Assembly (NCBI RefSeq): GCF_964340395.1
Contig: NC_135549.1
Span: 4,320,501-4,384,500 of the forward strand
Reading direction: 5' to 3'
DNA: 64,000 nt
Source of the DNA: Glandiceps talaboti
Lineage: Eukaryota > Hemichordata > Enteropneusta > Spengelidae
Positions within the stretch are counted from its first letter, which is position 1. The number at the start of each line of letters is the position of its first letter. A program made the translations under genes and the position numbers. Under the pieces are notes generated by a model. The model was not told the DNA's origin and did not search any database. It saw only the letters and a list, made by a program, of their open reading frames with translations. Below are positions 1 through 15,664 of this stretch, piece by piece.

Positions 1-721
1 TCTTTATACATGTGTATATTAGGCCAGGAGTGAAAGTGCTGCATGAATATTTATAGAAATTATTTTATATTTCATTGTACCTAGAGACAGTGGCTTTAAG
101 TGCCATTCTGAAATTGAAATACAATATTATGCAATATTTAATGAGCAGTTTAATTGATGTGGAACATTTGATGCTGATGTACAGGATTGAAATATACAGA
201 TATGTACACCTTTTTATGTGATATTTTAAAGATTGACAGGTACATTTGTACAAACTCAGAAAGTTTTCTCAAAACTAGTCATGTTGTCCATGTCTGATAC
301 ATTTAATTAATTGAACATTTTAAGTACCAGTGTCAGATTAGGATTAATATTTGGTGTCAAATACAGTTTTCTGGCAGAGCTGTTGGTCCTATTTAATCTT
401 TATGGTTCAGTGAATAAGACCGTAGAAATCCAAGACCAAGGGATTCAAAGATTGGGGTTTTATAATAAGGCAAGGTGTGTAAGTGTGAAGAGTGATGGTG
501 AGACTATTCCAATAGTATTGCTGCATAGGATTATGTATTGGAAAGATACAGTAGTGTAAATATTTCATGAAATTATATCTTTCAGTTTAAATGTAGATTT
601 TTAAAATTGCATTCGGAAAAATATTTATTTTTCATGAAACAGGGATATATTTCATATTTATGGAAACTGAATAAAAACTTGCCATTTTACCAGGAAGTGG
701 CTATCATTACAACTGCTTTAT

Positions 722-1004
722 ACCACCAGTGTGTCACTACAGTGCACAAGACAGGGGTGTCAATCACAATGCCATGTTTTATACCATCAGTGTGTCACCA
801 CAATGCACAAGACAGGGGGTGTCAATCACAATGCCATGTTTTATACCATCAGTGTGTCACCACAATGCACAAGACAGGGGGTGTCAATCACAATGCCATG
901 TTTTATTCCACAAGTGTGTCACCACAATGCACAAGACAGGGGGTGTCTATCACAATGACATGTTTCATTCACTCTCATGTCTCCACAATGCACAAAATGA
1001 CCTT
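722..1004. repeat. 61-62 bp minisatellite, about 4.5 copies
   Basis: The word CAGTGTGTCACCACAATGCA recurs at about 727, 788, 850 and 911 (last copy slightly changed), giving periods of 61, 62 and 62 bp. A decayed fifth copy follows near 980. Period changes between 61 and 62 come from the length of a short G run. Several overlapping short open frames through it are repeat by-products. Confidence 0.9.
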
Positions 1005-3860
1005 GTTCAAACATTGCACAAAGTAGATATTAATTTGCATATTCATTAGGTTTGTTTAGCAATTTATCAAAATGTGGCATTATTATCGTAAAATTCTCTG
1101 TACAGTATTTCTACAAATCTAATACATTTGTACGTACAGACTCCAGTCTCGAGCCAGTATTTGTGACAGTCCTTTAAGTTCAATTTTATAGTGACCCTTC
1201 AAGTTTGGATATCAAAATCTACACGCGACGATTTCTTGCGCATGTGGAAAACATTGCTAACATATAGAATTGCAATGCCACCTGATGATTGATTTTAGCC
1301 ACCAAGTCAAACGTTTTTCACATAACTTGAGATAGTTTCATCGCTTAGTCCTGCATCATTGATGACATACATAGTCGAAAGAAAAATATATAAATTACCA
1401 TCTACAACTTTAAGAAATGGTATTTTAAATAATGCTAAACTTTAAATAACGCTATGTGGTTTCTTTAATTTGTTAGGAATTTATCCTTGGATGTGTAACA
1501 TTGAATGTAGTTATAAATGTAAACGAAAATTCGTAAGCAAGATTTAGTATGTATTTGTTATGACGATCAGCACGTGTCGTTGTCACGTCCTTACTGTGGT
1601 AATTTATAGAAAGCTTGCTTGGCGTGCATCTATTTATGCTTACTCTACTTGTCAAACTTTCTCAGAGACACTGACATCAAAGAAGACCGTCTTTCTAAAT
1701 ATTGTATCAAGTGAAGGGATATCTGTCAATACTAAAACAATGTTATTTTATCAGTTTACAGGTGCCCAACAGAAAGGAATAGATATCGCCTAACAATGAT
1801 TTCAAAAGTGAAACTTAAAGTGTGTCCATTCGTTTATTTTATATCAGAAATACAAATATTACAATCTGTTTTCTGATAAATTCTTAGAAATTTTTATTTT
1901 CATCTAATTTCCAAAGATGTTTATTAATATGGAACACGTGTTATTCATATATCGATTTTTAAAGTGTGTGTAAGTAGACAACCCTTACATCAAAACACAG
2001 ATCGCACATAGATTGTTGATATATTCTTTATCAGTAAACACCTTTGGTAGTATTCACATTGAATAGTTTGCGTCAACTCTATTGTAAAAAGGTTTTGAAT
2101 ATTTTTGTGTCTCCATAAACCAAAGAAAAATAGACAGCTTGGTCCTATTTCTGGTTCCAGACCAGTGAAGTAAATTTACTCTTAGTCTCCAGGTTGGGGA
2201 CTGATCTGTAAACAAACAAATAACGCTTTAAGCGTCGACTCGTCGGCTACCTTTGACGGATCAACACTTTCTCTTTCTTATTGGTCACCCTGGCAACACT
2301 CAACTCGAAATCCGTGGATTTCCTGTTATAGAATACTTTAATGAGAGTCCCTTGCGGAGATCCATTCGTTGTCAATTCATTCATGGGAAAGGTAAGAAGT
2401 CTTGAATCGTACTTTAGACAAATTCTCGCCCTAAGATATAATTGGCCACACATATTGCCCGATGAGAGTACATTGTAATTTAATGATACTGCCCCAGGAA
2501 AGTCTCACAGTCTGTTCATGTGGTCAATGATGTAAAATACCAGTTTGTTAGAAACCATGAAACCGTGTACACTTTCAATGAATGGTTAAGGGCTTCCGAT
2601 TCCTTTTAATCATGTAGATACTGTATGACCATTGCAATAGGATTGGGACATTTAGCATGCCCCCTTCGCCTTGCCGCCTTATTGGCTTTCTTTCAAACTT
2701 ACCCCGTAAGGCCGTCCTGGTTTCACTTAAGCCAATTAAAGTCTATACACTGTCACGTAAATACCATTAAAATATTAAATGAGGACAAATGATCAAGTGT
2801 TTGCGAGCGTTCGCTTTATCCCGGTGTCAGAGACCCAACAACTTGTATGCGTATGAACATATTTAGCTTAGAATCTAACGTTTTTCTTCAAAATTGACTT
2901 TATGAAATCCTGAATTACAATACATCATTGTACAGTCTCTCTATAGATGGATTGTCATCCTTGCAATTACTTGTAATAGGCGTACACCTTTGGAACAACA
3001 CACGTGTGAGAGACTTCCTTCCCAGTAACTGTATGACGCCTAATTTCGTAAGAAACAATGTGTAATATGTCACCCATTATGACATCTCAAATAACTGTAC
3101 AATGATTAAATCATACAGCAGGTCACTCTGAAGGCTTCTTTTGACACCTTTATGATATCGAATTCCGTATCCCCCTAAATAAATTCCCATGAGTAGCATA
3201 GAACTGAATACATGTACATTGTCCGCCCAATATATGCCCTTCATCTCTGTTCAGTATTTGCATTTCATACCTCCGGATTTTTCCCATGAGGCCTTACAGC
3301 ACAACTGTGCATCTACAAACCTAAAACATCTAACAATAAAGACAGGAATTATATTTTTTTTAAAGAAGTAATTGCATTTCTTTCCAACGGAATTGTTCCC
3401 ATGAGCCCTGACGACCAAAACGAATACCATTCTACAAAATATTTCAATCTCTTTCCTTCGATAAAAGAGGAAATAATGGTCTCTTTCACCTTCTATATCA
3501 ACTTTTACAAGGTCCTCTTTGTTAACAATCGCTTTCTAAAGTTAGTGTATATTTTTCTAGCGGAGACAACATGATTAAAGGTCTGCGTTATGATGAAATT
3601 TGTAATGATGCCAAGAAAGTTACGCACGTATACAGCGAAAAAAATAAATTGACTGCTTCCTTTTTGTACTTCCCGATTTCTAGTAACATATGGCATATGT
3701 ATAGAACATAACTGTTCAAACGTAATTCACACGTGAAATTTGATTTAACTACCGTCTTTGATTAAATCTCGTAGTATTAGTATTACCTTCAGAATCGTGA
3801 CTTTTATGAATATTGTGCGAGCCTGAGCTAGAAATTGTGCACTATCAAAAATGACTTTAT

Positions 3861-3937
<77 letters not shown>

Positions 3938-4019
3938 TACCACCACCACCACCACCACCACCACTACCACCACCACTACCACCACTACCACCACCACTAC
4001 CACCACTACCACCACCACC

Positions 4020-4066
<47 letters not shown>

Positions 4067-4067
4067 A
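3861..4067. repeat. Compound trinucleotide array (ATC)n-(ACC)n-(ACA)n
   Basis: About 25 ATC/CAT triplets (3863-3936) pass directly into ACC/CCA triplets with interspersed ACT units (3937-4018) and then into about 16 ACA/CAA triplets. All three blocks keep the same triplet phase, so translations give poly-His, poly-Ser, poly-Pro, poly-Gln or poly-Asp. No splice or start context supports coding. Confidence 0.95.
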
Positions 4068-7000
4068 ACACGTTATTCTCTTGTCGTCACCACTGTCACT
4101 AAGCTTTGGTGCAATGACTTCTGTGTTAAAGTGGTTGAACTCTAGAATGCCAGAATTTAAACTCAAATTTCGAAATACTGTATTAATTTTTGAATTATAA
4201 CAGCACCACTATTATCACGGCTCTTGTTAGCAAATGTTTTGCTGCCTAGTCGTGCAATAGACCAATCATGAAATCAATAATTGTTTGCGTCGAGATAAAT
4301 GAACATTGCTATTCCCGAGGCTTCGGAGTTGCACGGAAAACCGCGAATCCTTCCGAGCTATTCCGAGGCAAACGCATGCACATTGTATGCGACCGAAAAG
4401 TGTTTCTGTCATTCTTTTGTGTCAATGAGGGAATGAATAAATAAGGTGATGTAGACCATAGCATGTTGGTTCACCGATGACGTTTTTTTAACGAAACGCG
4501 TTATATTTAACATCATTGTGTGAATGTCCATCGCAAGCTTGAATACTTTGTAAGATTTGAACAGTACAGTGTAAAATACCATGAACATTCTTAGTGCAAT
4601 AGTAAATAAAGTGAAAACATTTGAGATTATGAAATACAATGTCTTGCCTTGACCCGTTGTGACTTTTCTAGCTTTTTGGTGCAGCGGCATTTCTGTGCGT
4701 CACACAAACATGTTTCAACCATAATCTAGAACAGGATAGTTATAATTTTATGCTCGTTTGAACACATAGCGATGCGGAAAACTCGTCGGAAATTACTCCG
4801 GAGAATCAGGACGCTTTCACGCCACGTCCACACAATGGCTTTGCTCAAAGACGGCCACTGAGCGACTATAATTAACTAATTCAACTTGTAAGGGAATATG
4901 AGCCAACGAACAAGAAAGTTGGAGCAGGAATCACAATTGTGTGTGTTTTTAATTCTTACAAGTCTTTTCGAGTTTTTGATTGAGAACCAAGAGATTCAAA
5001 GTTCCCATGAGTCTAGTGAGATGGCGTCAGACCACCTACACTGTCTCAATCTGACGTGACATGACATGACACTGCTAGGATGATGAGGACACGGTGACGG
5101 TGTAGATGAAATGTGGACATTTACAATAACCTTAGATATTTTGAAATCGAAAAAGGAGATATAGTCAGTTAAAAACACTTAAAATAATACGTCTTTATGA
5201 CCAATAGTTATTACCAAACTTTAAGGTGAGCCTGATAATCAGACTTGGAGTAAATAGACTGGGGGAGTTAGTTTGGATGACTTACTTCCTATGAATACCA
5301 AATATCTGAAAAGGGGTTTTAAAAACCACCACAGTAAAAAAAATAGTAAATGGGTATCAAGGGCGAAAGAACGGATGAATGAATAAATGATTAAATAAAT
5401 AAATAAAATAACAATAAAATAAACCTTCGAGTAATGAATCATTAACAGCTCTCGGGCCAAGTTGAAGAAAGAACTTAAAAATGTTTTCCATTTCGCATTA
5501 CTTTACGAAATATGCCAAGGTGGTTATTAAATCACTACGTTTCCCACACACCTTGGGAGGTAAGTGTATGATTACCCGTTCTTCCGTAAGTTGAAGTTCT
5601 TGGCATGGGTTCGAAAGAGACACGGGTTATCTTTTCATACAGCAATGGCTAGTAGTAGTATACTGTGATCATCTTTCAAGTGGAAAATGTCTGCCAGACT
5701 GTACTAATATATGATCCTATGGTCCTATTGTATTTTAGCATCTGTATGTTTGACTACAGGGGATTACCTTGGAAGTGTTACTTTGCCACAGACCAAATAA
5801 GTTTCCGGCTACATACTATACTTCGCTAGCAACACTTCGTATATCATGGGCGACAAAATTCCAGTCCTGTGTAGTGCGGTCTTTTCTATATCAATGGTAT
5901 GGGAGGGTGCATTTAAATATTACATATAGCGAACATGAGAAAATACAATTATGCCTTACGTTTATACCTCTTCATTTTTGTCTTTGTTACTTTGTACTTA
6001 GATTTAATGCGGATATATAATATGTATATAATAGTGAAAATGTCGTTAGAAGCCAGTGATCAATATTCGAAAAAATACGAAGTTACTGAACGGTTTGGTA
6101 GAGAGACCATCAGCAGGAACATGTAACGGCGACCGGCTGTGAATCACCCGCTACAAAGATTTGTGACGTCACTATTAAATTACTTTGGGCCCTGTTTTTG
6201 TAAACTGTTCACTACAGAATAGTCATGGTATTGGTTTATACGTCACTGTATTTACATGTTGTATGTTATAATTAGTGACCAGCAAGAAAGGAATTTAATT
6301 AATTTAACCCTCATCGTCCCCGTAGACACTGTGGGCTTTCAATGTTCCAGAGTGTCCTTATATCAGACTTACTACGTATACAATATGATAGTGACGTAGT
6401 TGGTTAGGAATGTCCACGTCGTATCCTGTGGATGACTCTGTAACATTGTGTGCAATGGTGTATGTCACTGTAGAGCATGGAAACTCATCGCCACAAATCT
6501 CAGGTGTAATTACATCACGGTTCCATTTAATAGCTGTAACTACCAACTGTTTTTTTTACACAAATGGAACATTAACAAAAATAGCCAACAATTATTCATT
6601 CTTTGACAAATGTTGCTTTAAATGTAAATACACGTAATCAATTTTATCACAGAAAGGATAAACAAACGATGTCTTTCGTATTGAGTATTATTTTCGTTGG
6701 TAACGCTGAACCTGAACTTACTTGGAAGTAAAAACTATCATGGCTTTTTAAAAAAATGAAAATACCATATGTTGATTTGCAGAAGTAAAGTTTGTAAATG
6801 AACCATAACAACAGAGTAAAAACAAACAAACAAACATGTTGATGGTGCAAAGACGCGTGTCTTAGAATTGGCAACGTTTCATCATAGCCGAACGTGTTTG
6901 AGATGAAATTGACAACATTTAGTTGGGTTGACTTCATATAGCACAGTACTTCTTTTATTACCTTAACGTGGAGATGTGTGCGAAGATTAGCACATACCCC

Positions 7001-10000
7001 TAACACACACAGGTGTCCATTAGAATAAATGTTATACTGGCCATGCAAATAAGCTATGACGTCACTGTAGTGCTGCAAGAATCCCAAAGAGGGATTATCC
7101 AGTTCATAGCCCCTTCACTTCACAAAGCGCACTGTAGTTTTTAACTATTCTCTGTCACCGTAATAGATTAATTTCAGTTATTTTTAACCTGCCTCTTTCA
7201 GGCTAGGTCAAACGTTACCCGGTTAATAATCTATGCAAAGTTATGCTCGACAAGCCTTCTGAGTTATCCACCCATCCATGAAAAGTCGTGCATGAGAAAA
7301 ATTCCTTGGTAGTTTCCCCCAACCACGTATCAAAGCCCATCGATCAAGCAAACCAAGTCGGTGCCTTGTCTGTTACTCATATTAGTCGTTCATGGTGATT
7401 AACACACGTGTACACAACAGGCAAATTTGAAACAAACGAGGCGGAGACAGATACTATGTTAGATTTGTTGATGTCTCTGTTGACATGAAGGTCAAATTAA
7501 CCTTGCTTCAGGCACAATATGATTTATCAGAAGTCCCATCTTGATTGTCCAATATAAGCGGTTTGAGTATACAAAGAATTACTACAAACCAAAAAGGAGA
7601 GTTTCAATGCCGGCTCCAGACAAATCCTTAACCCTTGACCTATTTTTACCTCAGATTACATATATTATTTTGTCATTATGTATTCTCTATGCTAAGTTTG
7701 ATGTTTCAGTTACACTATAATTATCAGTTATAGTCTCTGCTGTCGATATCACTGAAATCATATTTTAATGTGTGGTAAGTTTGATGTAGTGACTGGGTAC
7801 GTGAAGGCTACAGCGAAAGGGTTAATACAAAATAGGGACTGTGTTTAAGCTTATGTATTTGGTATAAACATTTCACCTCATTTAAGTTTGTAGATATCTC
7901 GCTCGTACATCGATACCAACAAACTAAATCAATATTTCAGACAACTTTAAAAGGATTTAAAAGCTTCGAAGTCAGTCGACGAATAAAATACAAACAAATT
8001 AGCTCAATTGCGAACCAACTAAAAGTGGCACAAGCTTAGTTTATAGTTTATTTGACTTGAGTGTAAATCCCAACATACACGTAAAAACATAATCAAAACT
8101 TTACTAGTGTAATTTGAATGTTAATTCACGTTCGATTGCACTGAAATCGCATTCTGGCGTTAACACACTTGATAGCATAATGACGGTCTCTTGGACATTT
8201 TAGTATACGTATTATAAATTACGTCATTGAGTCATTTATGTATTAATTCTAATTAACAGGTTTGAGTTCTGTCAATAGCAAATGGTGGTTCATTATGCGT
8301 ATCAGTATTAGTAGAACGAAACAAGTGTGTATTAACCTAGACCGAATATTACACCCCAAAAACTTAGAAACTCGGCTTGTGTCCCTGTACCATTCTAAAT
8401 AAACTTGATATGCAGCATAACAATTGAGGACACGTAATAAAATAAGGTATATTGTAACCTTGGTAACAGTAAACCATACTATATATCTTTCGTGATGTAT
8501 GTATGCTAGCTGATCATGTAAAATATAGCTTTCAAAACAAAGTAATTTGCCTCCTTCTGTACCCTCGAAGTGTACGTTTCATTACATTCTTTGAGGAAAT
8601 GAAAGGGATATATCGTAAATCACTAACTTTTAGGATTATGGTTAGTTAGTATTATTTAAGTAATAAATGTCGTCGTTCCATTTACATGTGTAATATTATT
8701 TAAGAATAATGGAGTGCGTTTAAAAAGTAATGTAAGAACCTTATCTGTACTTGAAGTTTTTCCTGCTCGATAGCAACAATTCAGTTTAGTAAACCAAACC
8801 TTATCAAGGCAATTACAAAATTAAAACACAGTAACATTCCACCATATGACTGACTTCATTTCGTGTTCAGCTTCACATAGTACAAGTTTTACCATTTCCA
8901 TTTTCGGGTACGGAATCAAAATTAAGAATCGATATTTTCACAGCAAAACATATAGTATGTGTTTATGAAGCACATGGGTATGTAGTACTTGACTACTTAC
9001 CGATAGCAGCACATTATAGCATTATACTCATCAAGTAAAGGAAAAAGGAGTTAACGATTTTAAAGAATAGTAACGATGAAAAGATACAATGTAACTAAAA
9101 GTTACCTTTTATATGATTTAGCTTTATTAAACACATCCCGCATACGTCATGAAATCTCGAAGACAATCTTTGTTGGAGGAGGAGGGTGATGTTTGTTACA
9201 TATATGTATTAAAGTACTTTGAAAGTTCGTACAGTGTCATTTCAGAGTTATAATTGTGAACCGACCCATTTCTCCCCATGAGATCGCAGCTACAACTCGA
9301 TGCAGACGTGTAGATTATCATGTGTTATCAGGTTGTTTAGAATATGTTACTTGTATAACTTTGCCAGACGTTCCTTTGTCTTATCCCAAAATCCCCTTCC
9401 TTAGCTGCCCATGAAACTTAAACTGCACATTTGCGATTCTGGCTTTGGATAGATTCAGTCCAAAAGTGAATATCACTCTGCGGATTAAATTATCACTCTA
9501 GAGCAACATTTATTCGTACAAAACTGTGTGTGTGTTTTAGACCATTGCCTCAAACTAGATATTAATGATCATTAATTGCATACGGCCAAGATGTAAACGA
9601 CTTGAAGTATGTCACCCCAAACATGCTGATTATAAAATACACAAACTTGATCAAGGAAAGAAGGACTTCCGTCAGTTTACATGATACAAGCTAATTAAAT
9701 TTTCAAGGACTGTTTGAACTGAAGAGTTGTGTTTGATACGAAGAAAATAACACCTTCTTGATGATGTAGATATTTCAAATATACAATACACTTCGGAGAC
9801 TAGCCGACGTGGTATCATGTCTGTCGGCATTCATCGGCACATCTGCACTGAACCATCCCTGTATTTTAAGAGAGCTCATTTAAAGACTAACAGCATCATG
9901 ACAAGAAATATTTGTCTCACCGCATTATTTGTTTGCGACAAATTGGAGCGATTATGGGATAATAAACTTGGTGTTATTATAACAGATGAGATATATAGAC

Positions 10001-10196
10001 TCTAGTCGGTGTTTCCATAGTACAGGTCGTCGTCACGAGTCGATGCTTACCGTTTTGGTTTGACGGGTCTGAAGGCAATACATGTTCTATTTGAAACTTA
10101 AGTCACTGTAAGTTTTACGTGTACATTTGTTACATTCTGAAGTTATTTATTCTCATGAAAAATTACCAATCCCCAATAATAATGGTGAGAAACTCG

Positions 10197-10341
<145 letters not shown>

Positions 10342-10345
10342 GCGC

Positions 10346-10446
10346 GTACGTACATACATACATACATACATACATACATACATACATACATACATACATA
10401 CATACATACATACATACATACATACATACATACATACATACATACA
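10346..10446. repeat. (CATA)n microsatellite
   Basis: About 24 CATA/TACA units, separated from the preceding GATA array by a short GC-containing bridge (AGCGCGTACG). Confidence 0.97.
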
Positions 10447-13400
10447 TGTGCTTCGATTACAAAATAACTTATTATGTTGACTGATATGCTTGGGAAACGG
10501 CAATCTACATGGGATTAAAATCTTTAAGAATGTCAGGGAACTTTGAAAAATTACATTTGCGAAATATCCGTTATACACATAAAACATTATCGTTATGACA
10601 ACTCAACACTGTATTCACATCATATGGACACCAGATTTCAGGCCGTTTTAACGTGCTGACAGGTGCTTCCATGGGTAGAACAAAAGTACAACTAGCCAAG
10701 TTAGTGTTATGACAATGTACAGGGGCTTGATGAAAAGTGGATAGACCTTCGTTTGGAAGAAGGCAGTTTATAAGACCGAAAAGCTCGTATATATGGGTCA
10801 TATCATGTCGACTCTTCTTCATCAATCATCGTAGGGACACTCGATGGACATCGTGTCTACAGTTTAGGACTCGAGCGCTTCCAGGCTACAAGCGGATGTT
10901 TTGGGTGTATGTACGGAAATTTACACTTAACGACGTAAGACCAGAGACAGAGACAGATTTCCTCTTCTTGAACCAATAAACAATTTGAAAGTATGAAAGA
11001 TTGGCTGTAAAAGTTGTATACTGGTATGACACGCTAGAAAGCCAGTCAGTCAGATCAATTGATCCGGTACAATACTAAATAAGTGCAGGCTTGAAGTTTT
11101 TAACACCTCCGTTCACAACACATTGACATAACTGTCATGCGAAAACGTAAATCCATTATGGGAGGGTGGAGAACTATTGCATATTTACATTTCGGACGCC
11201 GACCATGTGGACTTTTCAGAGGTCCCTTTCTAGACAATAGTATTGACTGTTGATCAACTCTCTCTCCCTCGATCCACACCACATATGTGTCGTGTCGCCT
11301 TCTCTCACGCCTTGTTCTTTGTTCGGTTGACTGAGTCACTTATTCAATCTAAATTTCATCAGGGATGCAGGGAATGCAGTGGCCAGTTGGGTACAAACTC
11401 AAGCATAGACAACTTATGTATCTTGTATATTTCGATAAGATATGAAATTCGCACAATGGAAATTAGACAGGTACGGATCATAAGAGTAACGTTTGTCGAA
11501 TATATATATACAAGGAAACTCAAAGACAAAACGCATGTATTACTACTACATAAAATATTTATATTTATTGTAGTAAGAAAACGAAAAAAGTAATGAAATT
11601 CTAAATTTAGGTATAATTTTCATTAAAAGTGACGTAATAGTGAAATGTCCATTTCAGATTGACTATTGAGTTTGATTTTTTTAAGTCCAAAAAAAAACGT
11701 GTTCAAACTACTTACATTTTCATTTAGTGAATGCATGGAAAGTGGCAAACACCTTATGGATATTTCAAACTATATTCTAGTCAGGAAAATTAATGTCTCG
11801 TGAGAATTGATTAGAATCACTTTACAAACACGATAACCTATCGTATTAACAGATTTACATGTATTATAGTCTCTGGTCAAGTTGACAATTCTTTCTTCAA
11901 ACAGCAGAAAGTTCCAGTCTTTAGGGCCTTGCAACCGATTTAATACATGTTGACAGACTGATCGATCTCGACATATACTTATTGTGTTAGCTTTTAGCTT
12001 CCGATGAAGTTATGATAATTAGAACGATTACCGTCAAATTAGATTTGGTCTGGCTGATTTTTCGTAGTCCAGGTGATAATGCGATACAGGATAATTAAAG
12101 CAGTGATAAGCAAAATTGTAAACAGTCTGACCACGATTATCATCCGTTTATTGATACCTAAACTGCACGAACCGAAGCGCGCTGTCTGCCAAGATTCAAT
12201 ATTTTAAGCGAAAATAACTTCTAAAAAAGACTTGATATTGCATATATCTAAACGTCTGAACGTGTTAGTGAGAGCATTATACATTAACGTAGCCTCCAGA
12301 CAGGAACTACTGACAGAATGAGGGATGGGATTTTAATCGTCTTCAAACTCAGTAGACAGCAATTTCTTGGTGCCTCTTAGCATTCCCTTGGCGAAACTGT
12401 GCCATGTATTACATATTCTGGCGCAATATGGACAAAGGGTGCATGCCTGTCATTACCTGTCCATCCGTCACGCGGGATGACAATGGTTGTCACCTCTTGA
12501 CATATATGACCATGATGTTACAGTCAACATTAAGTTTTCACCCATGCATGAATGCTCCAACTAGAAGGGGTTGTCACTCTTTCCACTTTCTACTAGGATC
12601 TCACTCACTCGGAACCGTGACGGTTTGTTGACTGAAAGATGTAGAACTATGAAACAGTTCGGTAGTTGAAAGATGAGGTCTCCAACAATGATAATCACGA
12701 GTGTTATTTCATGCGTGATTCCGATCCACCAAGATTTATATCGTCTCGGTCTACGATGTACATGAGCAAAGTGCAGCACTAATAAAATGGTAACGAAATG
12801 TGTTTAATAGTCAAATCATTTCTAAGATAATTCTGACAATTGTATTTTTCACCCTCAGTCTTTTAAATTACCCCGAAATTGCGTCGACACTATCGTACCA
12901 TGCCGTTGGGCAATACCGGGAGGTACGCCAATCAGTTAATGAGGCACACCACGGATGATTCATTTGTTACAACCCGGTTCAACAGTGGACACGCTCCCAC
13001 GAGTTCGAAATAAACACGCCAGACCTGTCTGGTTTGGCCATCGCCGGCTGTTTCGACCTACGTACAAAACTACTCGATATCCCATTAGAAAAAGACACAA
13101 TTGTCAGAATAGCGGATTCACATTGGACACTCTCTTCTTTGTAAATGACAGTAAAGATATAATTATTGTAAGGTAGGTGACAAATACTTCAAGGTACATA
13201 CTCCTTCGTCGTATAACCAGCGATAGTAATCCTTGTCATCCGAAACATGGCCGCCTCGTAACTCTCAAGTATCTTCAAACATTCGACGTTCAGTTTTTTT
13301 GTGTGTCCGAAAGTTTACAGAAACAAGCAAGCACTGGTAAATCTGCCCTTTATGTCGATGAAAAGGGGTCTTTTATTGGATTATCTGGGCGCAATAGTAA

Positions 13401-13599
13401 GCCGCTAATTAATATACAATTGGCAACCAGCAATGAAGTTAGTCGGGAACGAGTGTGGTCGTCCTGCACTGAGGTGAGTTAAATTTTACATGCACAACCT
13501 ATCTACACTATCTGTGTAGTGCCATTCAAATAAGGCTTTGAAACTGTTGTATTGATCTCACTGACAACGATACAATAGATAAACAACCAGTTATACAAA

Positions 13600-13958
13600 T
13601 GTCACTGAGCTGGGCTACAACACGAGTACTCCCAACACGAAACTACAGAAAGGGGTCGGCTACAATTCAGGTCACATGACCACTTTGACGTCAAGAAAAC
13701 AGACATGCACCAATCAGCTGCGCGCTTGGATGACACCTGTTGACGGGCCCACCCTCGACCGTCCAATGAGGGAGGGGCTTAAAGATCGGAGCGGACATAG
13801 ATCAGTTCAGGTTTGCAGAGTTTACTGATGAAGCACGTCGGAGCCTAACTTCATGTATAACCTCGTAACAAACCCAGTGTGGTTTCTCATGCACATGACT
13901 ATACATGTACTATGTACATCATTTAGACAGAGTTACTTTCAGCCTGTTCCAAATCACT
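13600..13958 (+). promoter_or_regulatory. Candidate Wnt16 promoter and 5' leader
   Basis: This stretch lies just before the Wnt16 start codon and is noticeably GC- and CpG-rich; I count eight CpG in 13681-13800. It contains a CRE-like TTGACGTCA, an E-box-like TCACATGAC, CCAAT-type boxes on both strands and no clear TATA box. Promoter status is inferred from position and composition only. The transcription start and any non-coding 5' exon are not visible. Confidence 0.35.
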
Positions 13959-14053
13959 ATGGCAGCCTTTAATTCGGGATCAACTTTACGGATTACTTAT
14001 CAAGTCGTGATTTTTATTCTTCTGGTGACCGGAAAGTCATTGGGATCGTGGCT
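13959..14053 (+). CDS. Wnt16: Wnt16 coding exon 1 (signal peptide)
   Basis: 95 nt from ATG to donor GTAAGTG, ending in phase 2 within a Leu codon. It encodes residues 1-31 plus part of 32. The hydrophobic stretch V16-T24 is the signal peptide core, with likely cleavage near G25-S30. Upstream ATGs near 13890 and 13917 are in other frames or stop quickly. Confidence 0.9.
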
Positions 14054-15588
14054 GTAAGTGTCTTATACTCGTATGACATATAATACACCGTGTTTGTCAA
14101 ACCTCACACCACTTATAAGTTGATTTTGGAAGTTATTAAGTATGATTAATGTCTTTACTGTTGTCCCGTCAGAGGGTTTATAAAAGTCCAAAATCATAGC
14201 ATTTCACAATCTGAACGTGTGTTCAATGTATGATTACTTATTTAGGCGGCTTGGGGTTTCATCGGTGGCTATCACTAACCCCGCTGAACCACAAGACAAG
14301 GTATGCAATGTAGTGACCGGTCTGGTGAACGAGCAGAAAGACGTATGTAAGACGAAACCACGTACCATCACGAGTGTCAGCGATGGAGTCAGACTAGGCA
14401 TAGAGGAATGCCAAAGACAATTTGAACGTGAAAGATGGAACTGCTCGACTACACCTGATGAAAACGTCTTTGGGAAAATACTACTAGAAGGTAAACCATC
14501 CCATACATCTTGAATTACATCCTATAGATAATCAAAACATTGTCTGTATTCCCGTTAGTTCTATCTTTTGTCTTATCTCAGATAGATACTTCATTATTTG
14601 CATCTTAATGTTGTTGTTTTAAACACTCGTACACAGGCTAATTACTAGTGACATGGCCTATTTTAACGACACCACATACAACACCTTCAATGCTTCAGCG
14701 GAGACGGGAAAGCAAAATCCCCCAATCCGATCCACGTCTTTGTTTTTCTTTCGTGCCGCTATAAGATAAAGTGTAAAGTGTTATTGTTGATTGACGGCTT
14801 CGACTTGTTTTGTGCCAATATGGCATGAAGGGGTTTAGTATTTTCGTTCACAGAAGGTAATATAGACATTAACAGCGTTTTGAGCAACAATCATAAAGCC
14901 TACGACTTTTTAATTTTCAACAGTCTGAGGTTGACAGTGCCCCTCTCCTCACACGACCCCCTGCTTCGTTTACGAATACCTTCTTGAAATGGAAGGGAAG
15001 CGTGTCACTATACATCACAATTATTGTGGATGTAAAAGCTAAGGTTGGTCAAACAAACACATCGGGTTAATCTTGCAATGTTCTTAGTACTGCCGAAAAA
15101 TGGATTCTGGACACCGAGTCTTTATATGCTAAAACATACTAGACGAGAAACGCGGTGACCCGCAACAACGAAACAACACGACTGAATGCACATAACTCAC
15201 CACCGCCCAAATATTCTAACGTAAGAATATTCTGTTTTGTCCGCTCTCCTGTGATCTGTCTATGCATCTAGGCTATAGGGAAACGGCGTTCATATATGCC
15301 ATTACAACGGCTGGAGTTGTACATGCAGTCACACACGCTTGTAGTGCGGGGAACCTGACGGATTGCTCGTGTGATTTATCCACTGACTCACAGTCTCTTG
15401 AAGAAGGATGGAAGTGGGGAGGGTGCAGCGATAACATCAATTATGGTATCACGTTTAGCAAGAACTTTGTGGATGCACCGGATAAATCCTACAAAAAGGA
15501 TAAAGTCCGTAGCTTGATGAATTTACACAATAATGAAGTTGGAAGGAAGGTAAAGGAATATACTATTTAATTCATTTAATATGATAAT

Positions 15589-15664
<76 letters not shown>

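Noticed and set aside
2247-2453. 68-codon minus-strand frame with a plausible-looking composition
   Set aside because: No recognised family and no partner exons. I could not support it beyond chance.
6647-7087. 146-codon minus-strand open frame
   Set aside because: The longest non-repetitive unspliced frame upstream of Wnt16, but it has no recognisable domain and reads like random AT-rich DNA.
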